DNA of 64,000 bases from Sipunculus nudus (GCA_026874595.1 CM049306.1:60642019-60706018); one strand, 5' to 3'. Positions 1-25,769 are shown, counted from the first letter of the stretch. A program made the numbers and translations. Notes: a model not told the origin generated them from the sequence alone.

Positions 1-59
1 TGGATCCTGTCCACGTCTTCACATGAAACGCTGTACAGCTGGTAAATATCTTATTATTA

Positions 60-405
60 TTATTATTATTAATTAAATTAAACAAGGTTCCAGGTTTATT
101 TTAAACGCTATAAATCAAATCAAATAAATTAACATAAAAAGGCAGTTTAAACTAAACACTACAAAAAGTAAACTATTTACGCGGTCGCTGAAATTAATCT
201 GATCAGTTATGGATGGTATAGCCACAATTCGTCAGAAATCGTCTGCTACCAAAACCCTGTTATGTTCGTTACAGAACTGGAGAAATTGCACAATTCTAGC
301 AATAACAAAACATCTGATTTGTGGAGATCGTGCACCAGACATCGTCAGTTGCATGTTTCATTTGTTTGATATACTCATGGTGCCGCCAGGATCTTAGCTG
401 GAAAA
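60..405 (+). repeat. Left half of a dispersed repeat ('repeat X')
   Basis: This stretch aligns by eye with 44150-44475 in the same orientation. Shared anchors in the same order include 'aaaggcagtt', 'gatcgtgcac', 'agacatcgtcag' and 'tcttagctg'. The alignment stops just before the element end at 416. The remaining right half of the same repeat is found at 8365-8870, so the copy appears interrupted. No coding capacity is visible. Confidence 0.7.
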
Positions 406-601
406 ACAAACAATAAACAAGTGACCCATGGGTCATGATGCTCAGCTGACTGGGAAGAGATTTGCAAAGGGAAATTTTATCATCTGAATGGTAGTATATA
501 CCCATTCAACTGAAGCATCAAACAGATTAACCAACAGGCCAAGATTATGTCTGTATTTATATATCTCAAAAATAGAGAAAAAAAAAGCGTAAACTTTAAA
601 A

Positions 602-634
602 AACAAGGGACCTATGGGTCACGGCACTCAGCTG
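602..634 (-). repeat. Isolated 3' terminus, subtype 1 (element D remnant)
   Basis: On the minus strand this is CTCAGCTG-like subTIR sequence, then a decayed hairpin with GACC/GGTC arms (609-620), then CTTGTT. It is a second subtype-1 3' end within element A. No matching 5' end was found, so it is either a truncated copy or an end competing to pair with 8364. Confidence 0.5.
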
Positions 635-1084
635 TTATATATGATAAACAAGGCCTACAGGCCTAATGCGAACCTGTGCATATGGATATACACCAGGTAT
701 AACGCTTCAATGCTGAACCACTACTTTTCATATATATGAACAATGCAAGTACTAAACATCTGAACAAGAAACAATACACAAACATCACTGCTGAAATTCT
801 CGCATGGGTGCACACAACACAAAAAATTATTGTAGGTGGCACCACCAGTCTTGTATACAACAAAGCTATTTGACATGTATAAATATGCCCAATTTCAGGC
901 TGATATATCAAATTCCTCCGTAGAATTAAGCAGGCACATACACTTTGCAAAAGTCATTGCAGATGGCGACACCTGTCTTGTGAACGAGAAAGCCATTAAA
1001 GACACATAGACAGGACAGAATAACAGGCCAATACATCAAAATGAGTCTGATGCATGGGGCTGACCAGGCTTAGGTGAGAAAGGC

Positions 1085-1560
1085 TGTTGCCCCGAGTGTA
1101 CTGTGACAAATTACTGGCTCAGGCTACTGCACTGAGTGAACTCTTGACCTGCACCTAGGTAGACTGAGTGAACTTCTGACCTGTACCTGGCTGCACTGAG
1201 TGAATTCTTGACCTGTTGCATAATCTGACACAGTTGGCAGTCTGCCAAATCTATAAATAAATCCAGACTGACCTTTTGCCTGTTGCCAAATCTGAAATAG
1301 TAGCCATACAATTGCATAAGCTCACAGATTGGCTCCATATGCAGCCCTGAGGGGCATGACACCCATGTGGTGATCACATGATACTCATGATGTGATCACA
1401 TGCTACCCATGAGATGATCACATGCTGCCCATGAGGTGCTCACATGACACCCATGAGGTGATCATATGCCTTGTGCTTGGCTGCACTGATTGAACTGTTG
1501 ACCTATATTTGGCTGCACTGAATGAACTCTTGATCTGTTGCCAAATCTGAAACAGTTGGC
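1085..1560. repeat. Short tandem repeats inside element B
   Basis: Two overlapping patterns are visible. One is a unit built on 'ctgcactgagtgaactcttgacctg', present about four to five times with gaps (near 1130, 1165, 1195, 1485 and 1515). The other, at about 1352-1470, is a unit of about 22 bp containing 'catgaggtgatcacatg', repeated about five times. The TGATCA in most units is itself palindromic. Confidence 0.7.
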
Positions 1561-2230
1561 AGTTTCTCAACCTATTCAAGAAACATACACAATCTTGGCC
1601 TGTTATGTAACTCTGCTAAAATTTATCAAACACAAACCATTTGAACAAACTTGAGAGGGCTCGCCTCTGGGATCATTTCTGTAAATTTCTGACCGTTTAG
1701 AAGAATAAGACTTTTAAAGTTTTTTTCAGCTTTTTCCCTGTAAAATCTAAGTAAATACAGATAGCAAAAATAAGCTGAATCCATCAACATTTATTTTGTG
1801 ACAGATAATTGCATAAAATTTGGGGATGGTAGCTCCTGCTATTCCTGAGAAATTATGAGTTAGTGTACAGATGATATCTAATATCATAAATCTACATTTT
1901 TAAAAGCTTTTAGAAAACATTCTTGTCAATATTTTCCATAGATAACCTGAAATCTAAATGTCTAGAGGCATGATGTAATGGATGCTGATAAACTGGTGCT
2001 AGGCTAGATGTATCTGCTTCACACAGCTAACATGTATGGTAAAATGACTCAATTCAATCTTTATAAATCAGCCAAAATTCATTCTTTGGAACCATAAAAG
2101 ACTATTATAAGAATTATTCAGGGAATTATTCTTGCAAAATATTAAACAAACTGGCCTCAGTATCATCAGTCAAAAAACGTTTTGTAGGTTTATAACTCAA
2201 ATGGGAAAATACAGCAAAATGGCAATGTTC

Positions 2231-2640
2231 AGCTTCCCATAATTCAGCCAAAAATCATTGAACCAAAACCATTTGAACAAACTTGAATTATCAACATCTA
2301 AGGATAATTAATGTGTGAGATTTAAGAATTTGGCCCAGTGGTTTTTGAGAAGAAGATTTTTGTAGCCACTTAGCTAAAATGGGCTGTTACGACATATGAC
2401 TAAATTTAGCTTCCCATAACTTAGCCAAAAGTCACTGAACTGAGACCATTTAAAAAACTTGAATTATCAACATCTAAGGATAATTAATGTGTGAGATTTA
2501 AGAATTTGGCCCAGTGGTTTTTGAGAAGAAGATTTTTTTAGCCACTTAGCTAAAATGGGCTGCTATGTCATATGACTAAATTCAGCTTCCTATAACTCAG
2601 CCAAAAGTCACTGAACTGAGACCATTTGAACAAACTTCAG
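2231..2640. repeat. 176-bp direct tandem repeat inside element B
   Basis: The segment starting 'agcttccc' recurs at 2231, 2408 and 2584 (periods 177 and 176), with the first two copies nearly identical over 'ggataattaatgtgtgag' and 'ggcccagtggtttttgag'. A related copy lies at 57500-57640 in element H, supporting common descent of B and H. Confidence 0.75.
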
Positions 2641-3240
2641 AAAGCACTACCCTAGGATCATTTCTGTGCGATATTAAACAATTTGGCCATATTGTTTCAG
2701 AGGAGAAGTTATTTGTAGACTTCAGTTTGATACGACACTGATGACCCCCGTACAAAAAAGGACGATGCAGGTGGCGCCACCAATACCTCAATTTCAGATA
2801 TGACTCATGTGACCAACATTGGCATAAAATTTGGTGATGATAGCTCAAGCCTGAGGTTGTAATTTTAGTATGCTTTTTTGGACAGATGACTAAGTTCAAC
2901 TTCCTGTAACTTGGCCAAAAATCACCGAACTTAAACCATTCGAACAAACTTGAGAGAGATTGTTCCAGAAATCATTTCTGTAAAATATTGGACAATTTGG
3001 CTGAACAGATTCGGAGAAGAAGACTTTTTAAGCTTTTTCCCTATAAAATCTAAGAAAATGCAGTTAGCCAAAAAATAAGCAAAATCCGATAGAGTTTTTT
3101 AGATGACTAATTTTATGCATAAAATTTGATGATGCTAATTCTTGCCGTTTTCAAGATAATATAGGTTAACGTACAGACGAAGGACGACAGACGCCGGACG
3201 ACGCCACACCATCGCATAAGCTCACAGGTTCGCTAAAAAA

Positions 3241-4913
3241 TATGATTTAGAAATCAGGCACATGCTGGTTTTGTGTGGTAATAAATATAAGCTGTATTAT
3301 GAGTTGTTGTTTAACTTATGTATGATTTTGATAGTACCTTTGGAGACAGGGAAGAGGACTGATTTCATTTATTTTATTATTAAATGGAGTACTATTGTCA
3401 CACAGATTTTTACTTGGCCATATAACGCTTAAGCAGAACATATAATATAAGAGTTTAACTATTTATTTAAAAAAATTACAAATATTGTCCCAGATATAAT
3501 TTTTATTAAAAATAATAAGAGAATCGTATGATTTTTTAAAATGAAATATAACTGAAATGATTAATAAAATAATATTAAAGAATATATTCATGAATGCATT
3601 CATGAATACATTTGGAAAGTATTTTCACTTGTATTCATATACTTTCATTTTTACCTGAATTCCCATTCTATATGCATGAAATTTTATAATTGAGTACATA
3701 TTCATATTCCTATTTAAATACAATCGCAAAGTATTCCCACCATGTCTGGTATTTATTCAGTTTTCACCTAACAATGGTGTTGAGAATCCAGAATGTACAA
3801 AAATTCACACATTTAAATAATGATCATAAGTACCTGGTTTTATGGCTTTTATTTATATTAAAAAAATAAATGTAATATATTCATTTTGGACTAATTTCAT
3901 ATCAATGTACACACTAGACACAGTAGGAATCTAGATTAATAATATCAACTGCATCTGTGTCTATTATTAATTTCCTTCATATGATCCCTAATGATTAGTA
4001 ATGAATAATATGATTTACTTTTTTATCATTAAAATTGAACTGAAAAATGCCATAGGTGACTGTATGGTGTTATTTGGAATACGTGACATTCTATCCATCG
4101 ATACAAGATTCTTATATCATCAGTAACTGCAAGTTAATTCCCTATCATTATAAACTAACAAATTCCTTTTCTATTTTTCTTTAATTTGTTATTAAAAAGC
4201 AATAAAAATTGATTAATTTATTGTTTATCGTTATGTTGTTGGTTAAAACTACTAGATGAGTTGGGTTGGACACCTGGATCAACTGTGGCTGGCCATAAGC
4301 TGCCTGGCTGCCCCAGTATATGCCTCAAATCAAGCGTGCATAATTTGCTGAAAGTTCAACAAGGTCAACATACAGGTGACTCAAGAGTGGCTGGAGAGAG
4401 CCAAGGTCTGATATGGTCTCATAAAAACATTAATAAAAGCTACAATTTTTGGCCAATTTCTTTCAGCTTTCTAAACTAAAAAGCTGAAATCCTTATGTGT
4501 GCATGATATGAAAATTATATAAACAGAGCTCACAAGAAACAAACGTGAAATGGTCAAAGTTGGGCAAAATTTAAGGTACTAATTTTATATTTATACTAAT
4601 AACTTATAAAATTTTAAAAATTCAGAACTAATTTTGGGTATTCAATTGAATCTTGATTAAATAATGTTACATCCCTGACAAAAAATCTCTAGCTTCAGCA
4701 AGCCCCTTGTTAAGGGAGTAAATATATTTCTTGATTTTTTACAAAGTGCATTATGTTTGGGCCCATAACTTAAAACAATTACACAATACTGACATCATTT
4801 CTGGCATGTGCACAGAGAATGTATAGAAAAACATGTATATTATATATGATTAAAGTCAGATCAGTGGTTTTGATATTAGGCAGTATTGAAGTGTAACAAT
4901 GGGTTTTTAATTG
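3241..4913. other. Non-coding AT-rich stretch between elements B and C
   Basis: Very AT-rich sequence with no supported gene. 4500-4775 is repeated in direct orientation at about 8060-8315, with shared words such as 'atggtcaaagttgggcaaaa' and 'ttatgtttgggcccataact'. It is probably body sequence of element A or a repeat duplicated within it. Confidence 0.5.
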
Positions 4914-5602
4914 AACAAGAGACCCAGGGGTCTAATGTTCACTCTGTGAATTACTGTGCAATTTGGCAAGTGATTAAAATAAAATGAATGTGAAAATACC
5001 ATTCATTCCTTTCCAAGTGGACACTGTCCTATTGCACAAGGTAGGTGGTGCCACCTATCTGGTTTATGAGAAAACTTTCCAAGATGACTGCACATGCCAA
5101 ATTTCAGACCAATACTCCTGAGATATGAGCAATTTTCACTGAAAGCAAATGTATGAATGGACACCACAGGAAAATTATTGCAGATGGCGCCACCAGTCTT
5201 GTTTACGAGATGGGGGTGACGAAGATCTATGGACATGCACAATTTCAACCCAATACACTGAACAAACACTAAGACAATCAAATGGCAAATGCAAAGTTGG
5301 ACACTCCGCAAAAAGTATTGTAGGTGGCGCCACCTGTCTGGTTAACGAAAAAACTTTCCTAGATGAATAGACATGACAAATTTCAGATCAATACAATGAA
5401 CCACTCCTGAGATTGAGGGTTGTTATATAAAAGAAACCCAGGTTTGTACTGAACAGAAAGGTTCTCCATCATTGTTACCTACAACTTCATAGGTGAGGGA
5501 ACAAGTATGCCAGGTTTTGGAAAGATCAGTCCAAGGGTCCTAGAGGGACTCTGTTTTTGTTGATTATAACAAATAAATACTTAATGACATATTTTGGATA
5601 AA

Positions 5603-7600
5603 AGCAGAAAACACCATTACAGCCTGCTGAAAGTAGCTAAACAGGTGGCACCACCTGAAGGTCAAAATCATTAAGCAGTCACATGATCAATATTCCTGTG
5701 TAATTTGAACCTGAAGGCTGCAGCAGTTCCTAAGATATTTGGTAACAGACAATACATCATGTATAGAAACACATCAACATCCGTAGATTTGCCATCTTGA
5801 AAATCACTTGACTGAATTTATACTCAAATTATTCCTCTTCCTCTTATTACTTTATGACTTATCTTGAAAGAAGTGGAAAGTAACATTTTGTCCCACAGAA
5901 AGTAGGTCAACATAGCTGGCGCCACCTGGAGGTCAAAATCATAAAGCAGTCACATGATCAATATTCCTGTGTAATTTGAAACTGAAGGCTGCAGCAGTTC
6001 CTAAGATATTTGGTAACAGACAATACATCATGTATAGAAACACATCAACATCCATAGATTTGCCATCTTGAAAATCACTTGACTGAATTTATACTCAAAT
6101 TATTCCCCTTCCTCTAAGAAACTGTTGGCTATGATATGAAGGCCAAAATATCAATACTTTGTGACTTATCTTGAAAGAAGTGGAAAAGACCATTTTTTCC
6201 CGCTGAAAGTAGGTCAACACAGGTGGCGCCACCTGGAGGTCAAAATCATTTAGCAGTCACATGATTAATATTCCTGTGAAATTTGAAACTGAAGGCTGCA
6301 GCAGTTCCTAAGATATTTGGTAACAGACAATACATCCTGTATGGAAACACATCAAGTTCCTAAATTTTGCAACCCACACAATTTGAACTTCTGTAGAGAT
6401 GCCATCTTGAAAATGATTTGACTGAATTTACACACAAATTATTCCCCTTCCTCTTAGGAACTGCTGACTATGATATGAAGGCCAAATTATTAATATTTTG
6501 TGACTTATCTTGAAAGAAGAGGAAAAGATCATTTCTTCCCGCAGAAAGTAGGTCAACACAGGTGGCGCCACCTAGAGGTCAAAATCATTTAGCAGTCACA
6601 TGATTAATATTCCTGTGAAATTTGAAACTGAAGGCTGCAGCAGTTCCCATGATATTTGGTAACAGACAATACATCATGTTTACATAGAAACACATTAAGC
6701 TGTCATATTCTACGATCGACAGAATTTGAAGTTCCGTAGAGACGCCATCTTGAATATGACTTGACTGAATTTATACTCAAATTATTCCCCTTCCTCTAAG
6801 GAACTGTTGACTATGATATGAAGGCCAAAATAATAATATTTTGTGACTTATCTTGAAAGAAGTGGAAAAGATCATTTCTTCCCGCAGAAAGTAGGTCAAC
6901 ACAGGTGGCGCCACCTAGAGGTCAAAATCATTTAGCAGTCACATGATCAATATTCCTGTGAAATTTGAAACTGAAGGCTGCTGCAGTTCCTAAGATATTT
7001 GGTAACAGACAATACATCATGTATAGAAACACATCAAGCTGTCATACTTTGCGATCAACAGAATCTGAAGTTACGTAGAGACACCATCTTGAAAATGACT
7101 TGACTGAATTTATACTCAAATTATTCCCCTTCCTCTAAGGAACTGTTGGCTATGATATGAAGGCCAAAATATCAATACTTTGTGACTTATCTTGGAAGAA
7201 GTGGAAATGACCATTTTTTCCCGCAGAAAGTAGGTCAACACAGGTGGCGCCACCTGGAGGTCAAAATCATTTAGCAGTCACATGATTAATATTCCTGTGA
7301 AATTTGAAACTGAACGCTGCAGCAGTTCCTAAGATATTTGGTAACAGACAATACATCATGTATACATAGAAACACATAAAGCTGTCATATTTTACGATCC
7401 ACAGAATTTGAAGTTCCGTAGAGAAGCCATCTTGAATATGACTTGACTGAATTTATACTCAAATTATTCCCCTTCCTCTAAGGAACTGTTGACTATGATA
7501 TGAAGGCCAAAATATTAATACTTTATGACTTATCTTGAAAGAAGTTGAAAAGACCATTTAATCCCGCAGAAAGTAGGTCAACATAGGTGGCACCACCAAA
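5603..7600. repeat. About 340-bp satellite built on the palindrome GGTGGCGCCACC
   Basis: The palindromic core, perfect or with one or two changes, occurs at 5644, 5915, 6222, 6561, 6904, 7243 and 7586. The spacings are 271, 307, 339, 343, 339 and 343 bp. Units share 'gaaagtaggtcaacac' before the core and 'ggtcaaaatcatttagcag', 'gatatttggtaacagacaa' and 'attccccttcctctaag' after it. The first two units are shortened by internal deletions. The same core also occurs singly at 5044, 5183 and 5323. It is the tandem body of element C. Confidence 0.9.
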
Positions 7601-7689
7601 AGCTTATTTTTGCATGTCCATCCCATGATTAGTAATTCTGCAAAGTTTTATGAAGATAGCTGATGTGGCTGTTGAGATATTTGGTAACA

Positions 7690-7745
7690 GACGGTGGACG
7701 GTGGACAGTTGACAGTGGACAGTGGACAGTGGACGGCGGACGCTG
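7690..7745. repeat. Short tandem repeat of about 7 bp (GTGGAC-based)
   Basis: About seven copies of 'gtggac'-type words with A, G or T separators lie between the satellite and the 5' end of element C. Element B has a related 'gacgacagacgccggacgac' patch (3184-3203) in the equivalent place, so this is a family trait. Confidence 0.7.
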
Positions 7746-8364
7746 CGCCATGGCATAAGTTCACAGAGTGAACTAAAAATGAAGTTTTTCATTAATATCT
7801 CAAAGGTATTAAGTCCTAGTGACCAAATTCTTGGCATGGTAGGGGATTTTGGAGACATCTAATTGTATGCCAAATTTTAGGAACGAGAGCTGAAGCTGGG
7901 GAGCTGAGCTCTTGCAAACTGCATAACACTAGCCTGATGTAAACAATATGTTACATGGTGCTTGAAAACTTGAATAAAATCTACAGTTTTTGATCAACTG
8001 GTTTCAAATTTTCGGTGTTAACAGACAAAATGCTAACAAAAACATGCTGTGAAAATTAAATCCACAGTACTTTCAGAAAAAAACGTGCCATGGTCAAAGT
8101 TGGGCAAAATTTAAGGTACCAATTTTTTTTTTTTGTTAATATTTTTAAAAATTTAAAAGATTTTTATCTTATTTTGGGTATACAATTTAATTTTGATTAA
8201 TTAAAGTTATATTACTGGAAAAATGTCCATAGCTTTAACATGTTTTGTGTTAAGTGAACAAATATCTTTCCTGATTTTTTACAAAATGCATTATGTTTGG
8301 GCCCATAACTTTTTAATGAACCACGACTATAGCTCAGATGACTTATAGTCAGCTGAGCTAAAAA

Positions 8365-8870
8365 CTGCATGTCTGTCAACGTGTCACATGGTTTAAATTT
8401 CCAACATGGCCGGTTGACTGTATGAATGTCAAGAGAACTCATTTAATGCGACAACGACGAACTTGTGCATTATTTGTAATCAAACGAGAACCATTTCTTA
8501 TTGCCCAATGTCTTTTTTTACGCGAATCCCCTATCTTTTATGACGTTTGCTCATGTTAATAAGTCAGTCCATGGATTTTTTTTACTCATGCAAGTGTTGA
8601 ACTTTGGGAGCGGTTTACCGGCAATTTATCTCCTCTCACCGGCGTACAAGAGTGTACCAATCGTTCCTCGTAAGTAGGCACAATCAGACTAATTTTAAAG
8701 GCTCAAATTAAATGATCGGCTATGTCGGTTAATACTTTTCATTATGGAAATTAAGAATATCTACATGGAGACTGAGGCAGATTAAAAATAGAGGGGCTAA
8801 TAGTCTAGCACCTGAAGGCAGATTTTTAAGGGCCAAACAAGCTTGCACCATCACATTTCATGGGAGTGAG
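8365..8870 (+). repeat. Right half of dispersed repeat X
   Basis: The segment resumes similarity to 44645-45145 in the same orientation ('caacgtgtcacatggttt', 'tttgggagcggttta', 'cattatggaaa', 'tctagcac.tgaaggca'). With 60-405 it reconstitutes most of repeat X; about 170 bp of the middle is missing at the junction. Confidence 0.7.
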
Positions 8871-9289
8871 CCACAAAATACGGCTGATTAGCCTGCAGGC
8901 CCCCTAAAATTTTGAATCCTGTTCACAAATGCAAGCTAAGTATATTCAAAGAAGCCTCGAACCCGTTTGCCCCAAGTCACAGAGGCCGGAGGGCTGGAGG
9001 CCGAGTATGAGTCATTGCCTTCCGAGGCCGGTGAAACCTGGCCTCGACTCCTCCAACACTGGCGATTACACCTCTGACAGTCTGTACAAATTGGGTTATT
9101 TAATATGCTTTATTTAAAATGCGTTCTGCTTTCATGCACCAATCAGCCACATTAGCAGATGAAGTGGTGTGAACTTTCTGACACTTCTGTTTGGAGAGCA
9201 TCTTAATTGGTAGGTAGGGAGAATAGTTTTATTTAAAAGAGTGAGAAATCTTGTAAACAAGCTAAGCATACACCAGTAATATACAACAG
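8871..9289. other. Unannotated interval
   Basis: A somewhat GC-richer patch (8940-9060) containing 'gaggccg' words is present, but there is no open frame or motif that can be defended. Confidence 0.3.
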
Positions 9290-10670
9290 TTTATTTGTGA
9301 CAATGAGATGATCAGTTTCAGAAAATATAAAGATGTGGTCCAGGTTTACACTTATGTGTGTTTTCTGCAATGATCTGGTTATACTTAACAAAATAGAATT
9401 AATATAAGATACTTGAAATCTAGTACAAGAACAACCAGCCTCAATTCATTCTTTTGTGTAGTATACGGCATATATATTTATCTACAATACCAAATTACCC
9501 AATGATCAGTCAGAAGAGTGAAAAATACTGATCATCTACCTGGCAAAGAAAAGAATATAACCACTATATAAACATATTATGAAGATACAACTGCCACTGT
9601 ATAAGCTGATACATTTTATGGTATCTTGATTCTGTTTTAATATATGTCTTCAGATCAAATAAATATGATTTCATACAGACCAAGTGGCATGCTATGAGAA
9701 AAGACGTGTATAAACCTGGTTGAAATACATCACTATATACACTAAAATAAGTGGGTTTTAGACAGTTCTTAAACATCAGGAAATGCTGAACAAATGTCAA
9801 TGAAAGACAACTTCACTGTACCGAGTGACAAGTGATCACCTGGAAGGTTGTTTCCTGAACTGGTGGAATTCATTACAAACAACCAGGCAAAATAATAAGA
9901 ATTATATATCCAGGTCTGCCCTTACAAAGTTTGGAGAAGTTTAAGATATTGCTCAGTGCAAGATGTACAATTATACAATATCCAGTTTTGTTTAACTACA
10001 CACTGAGGTTGACCTGGGCTTGGATGACAATGCTGCACAACAGGAGTCTTGTCCAGTAAGGACATTTTTCAGTTTATCACAAACCTACATCATTGAAGCT
10101 GTTTCTGAGAACAATGTGGCACAGTTAGACCTTGGATGGAGGATTAGATTTATTTTCATGTTTGATTCCACATCACAAGTGCAACATAAGTTAACTAATC
10201 ACTGGGATTATAATATAGCTCCCCTATGGTGCCAGGCAATACACAAACATGTTCAACTCCAATCCATACAGTGTAACTTCTGCACTGAGAATTACAGGAA
10301 TTTCATTGGTAATTGCAATAAATAACTTATTATCAGTTATATTAACAACATGATATTTCAGGAAAACTTGTCTCATTTCTCAAGTTAGGCATATTTTCCT
10401 TCCCTTTTCCTTCCCTTATGGCTCATTTTCCTTAAGACATGTCGATGTAACTGTTAAATGAGGCTGCCTTAGCTATTTTAGTTGCATCACACAGGTTTCA
10501 GAGAGTTTTCCAGGTTACATTAATGTAATATACATCTCGCCTGTAGATCAGTCTCTGATTATACAGTGTGGCAATAAATTGCAAGCTACACCTGATACAC
10601 TCTAGATATTTCAGTAGCATCATGTATGTCGGTCTCCTGACACAATGTCTATTTCCTAGATCAGCGGTGC
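9290..10670 (-). other. DHX15: Probable DHX15 3' UTR with candidate poly(A) signal
   Basis: The DHX15 stop codon is at 10671-10673. Downstream on the minus strand there is no further coding sequence and no obvious repeat for about 1.4 kb. AATAAA-type signals (TTTATT on the plus strand) occur at 10148-10153 and at 9290-9295. The distal one would give a 3' UTR of about 1.4 kb. The choice between them is inference. Confidence 0.45.
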
Positions 10671-24853
<14,183 letters not shown>

Positions 24854-25769
24854 TTTGGCGGCGATTTCTCTCCTCAGTGTCGCACAAACGTCGAGATGCG
24901 CACAAATGGAGCCACTTCCGCTACCCTCCGGTGCATGTAGTTTCCAACCTCCCTACAGATACGCATTTATGAGCGCATGAGTGCACTTGCATGCGATTTG
25001 GTGATATTTTATTATTCACACGTAAAAACGATTTTATTCAGTATAAAACTGTTCAAAAATTTTAAAAAGAAGATGATAAAGAATATGGCCATCTTAAATA
25101 TATTTGAAAGTTAATATTAATATAACTGTATGATATTTATTTTATTTTTCTCAGGTTGTAGTAGGTTGCTTATCCTTATTTTGTGCAGAATTATGAAAAT
25201 TCTATGACAATATAATTATACTAATTGACAATCACTCATTAACATATCTAACACACTTTTCCTATTACACGAATGAACATAAGGAAGAGTTAATTATAGT
25301 GTGTGGCTCTTATTTAATTTTCTTAAGATTCAGACAGAATTTTTTATTGTTTATATCTATATTTTGATGGAATATTGTTTTGGATGTTTACCCAAGGAGT
25401 TTTAATCTTATTAAATCTTATTAAGTCTCCTTGGTTTACCACATGTCTCTCATTCTTCGGAAGTTATGGATAACAAAATGATTATCTCTTTTCAATATTA
25501 CCATTAACATTACCGTATCTTCAACTTTGTTACCTATTTACATATTTATGATAGTGTGTCTATTTTTTATGGATAAACGATTCACAAAAGAAAAAAAACT
25601 TTGGATAAATAAGACAACCGTAATATTACACAGTTCTATTCCAATATCGAATATCTCCAGCCTTGTTCAAACAGTTGTCCATAGTTCATATCTGCATGGA
25701 GAGGGCACAACAGGAAGCACGTGCTCAGTATCTGACATAATCTGAGTTGTGAAAGTTGACAGAACAACC
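24854..25769. promoter_or_regulatory. Shared intergenic promoter region of DHX15 (minus) and DDX56 (plus)
   Basis: The two start codons lie 916 bp apart and face away from each other. The DHX15 side (24854-24980) is GC-richer and contains CACTTCCG at 24913-24920, an ETS/GABP-type site (CGGAAGTG on the minus strand) common in housekeeping promoters. The DDX56 side contains the palindrome AGCACGTGCT at 25716-25725 with a CACGTG E-box (25718-25723), a site used by Myc/Max-type factors at ribosome-biogenesis genes. The middle (25000-25500) is AT-rich and shows no motif that can be defended. No TATA box is placed with confidence. Confidence 0.6.

Larger units (their letters stand above)
647..3240 (-). 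mobile_element. Helentron/pearl-like element, subtype 2 (element B)
   Basis: Read on the minus strand the element starts TTTTTTAGCGAACCTGTG at 3240 and ends with CACAGGTTCGC, a hairpin AGGCCTGTAGGCCT (651-664) and CTTGTT at 647. The 11-bp subTIRs (668-678 and 3223-3233) are exact inverse complements and are unrelated to those of element A. Inside are near-palindromes of the GGTGGCGCCACC core at 835-846 and 2770-2781, short tandem repeats at 1085-1560 and a 176-bp duplication at 2231-2640. No protein of recognisable family is encoded. Confidence 0.65.
4914..7778 (-). mobile_element. Helentron/pearl-like element, subtype 3 with satellite core (element C)
   Basis: On the minus strand the 5' end at 7778 is TTTTTAG followed by TTCACTCTGTGAAC, which itself folds (GTTCAC/GTGAAC). 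The 3' end has the 14-bp inverse complement (4937-4950 pairs with 7760-7773), then ATT, the hairpin AGACCCCTGGGTCT (4920-4933) and CTTGTT. Just inside the 5' end it shares 'CTTATGC.ATGG' with element B, showing a common family despite different subTIRs. The interior is mostly a satellite of about 340 bp. No coding region is recognised. Confidence 0.7.
416..8364 (-). mobile_element. Outer Helentron/pearl-like element or nest, subtype 1 (element A)
   Basis: The two ends match as one inserted unit read on the minus strand. The right (5') end reads TTTTTAG followed by GCTCAGCTGA (complement at 8349-8358). The left (3') end carries the inverse TCAGCTGAGC (complement at 440-449), then the hairpin TGACCCATGGGTCA (422-435), then CTTGTT. 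Subterminal inverted repeats, a 3' hairpin and internal tandem repeats are the known layout of non-autonomous Helentrons (HINEs) and of bivalve pearl elements; the class is inferred. The 5' end also folds on itself (8333-8364, 13 of 14 pairs). Repeat X is split at this insertion. Elements B and C lie inside, leaving about 2.4 kb of its own sequence. No Rep, helicase or transposase ORF is visible. Confidence 0.6.

Noticed and set aside
8929..9117. GC-richer 62-codon frame as a possible exon
   Set aside because: No splice partners, no recognisable domain and no promoter or poly(A) context.
10020..10325. 101-codon plus-strand frame
   Set aside because: It lies antisense in the probable DHX15 3' UTR, has no recognisable motif and no splice or promoter support.
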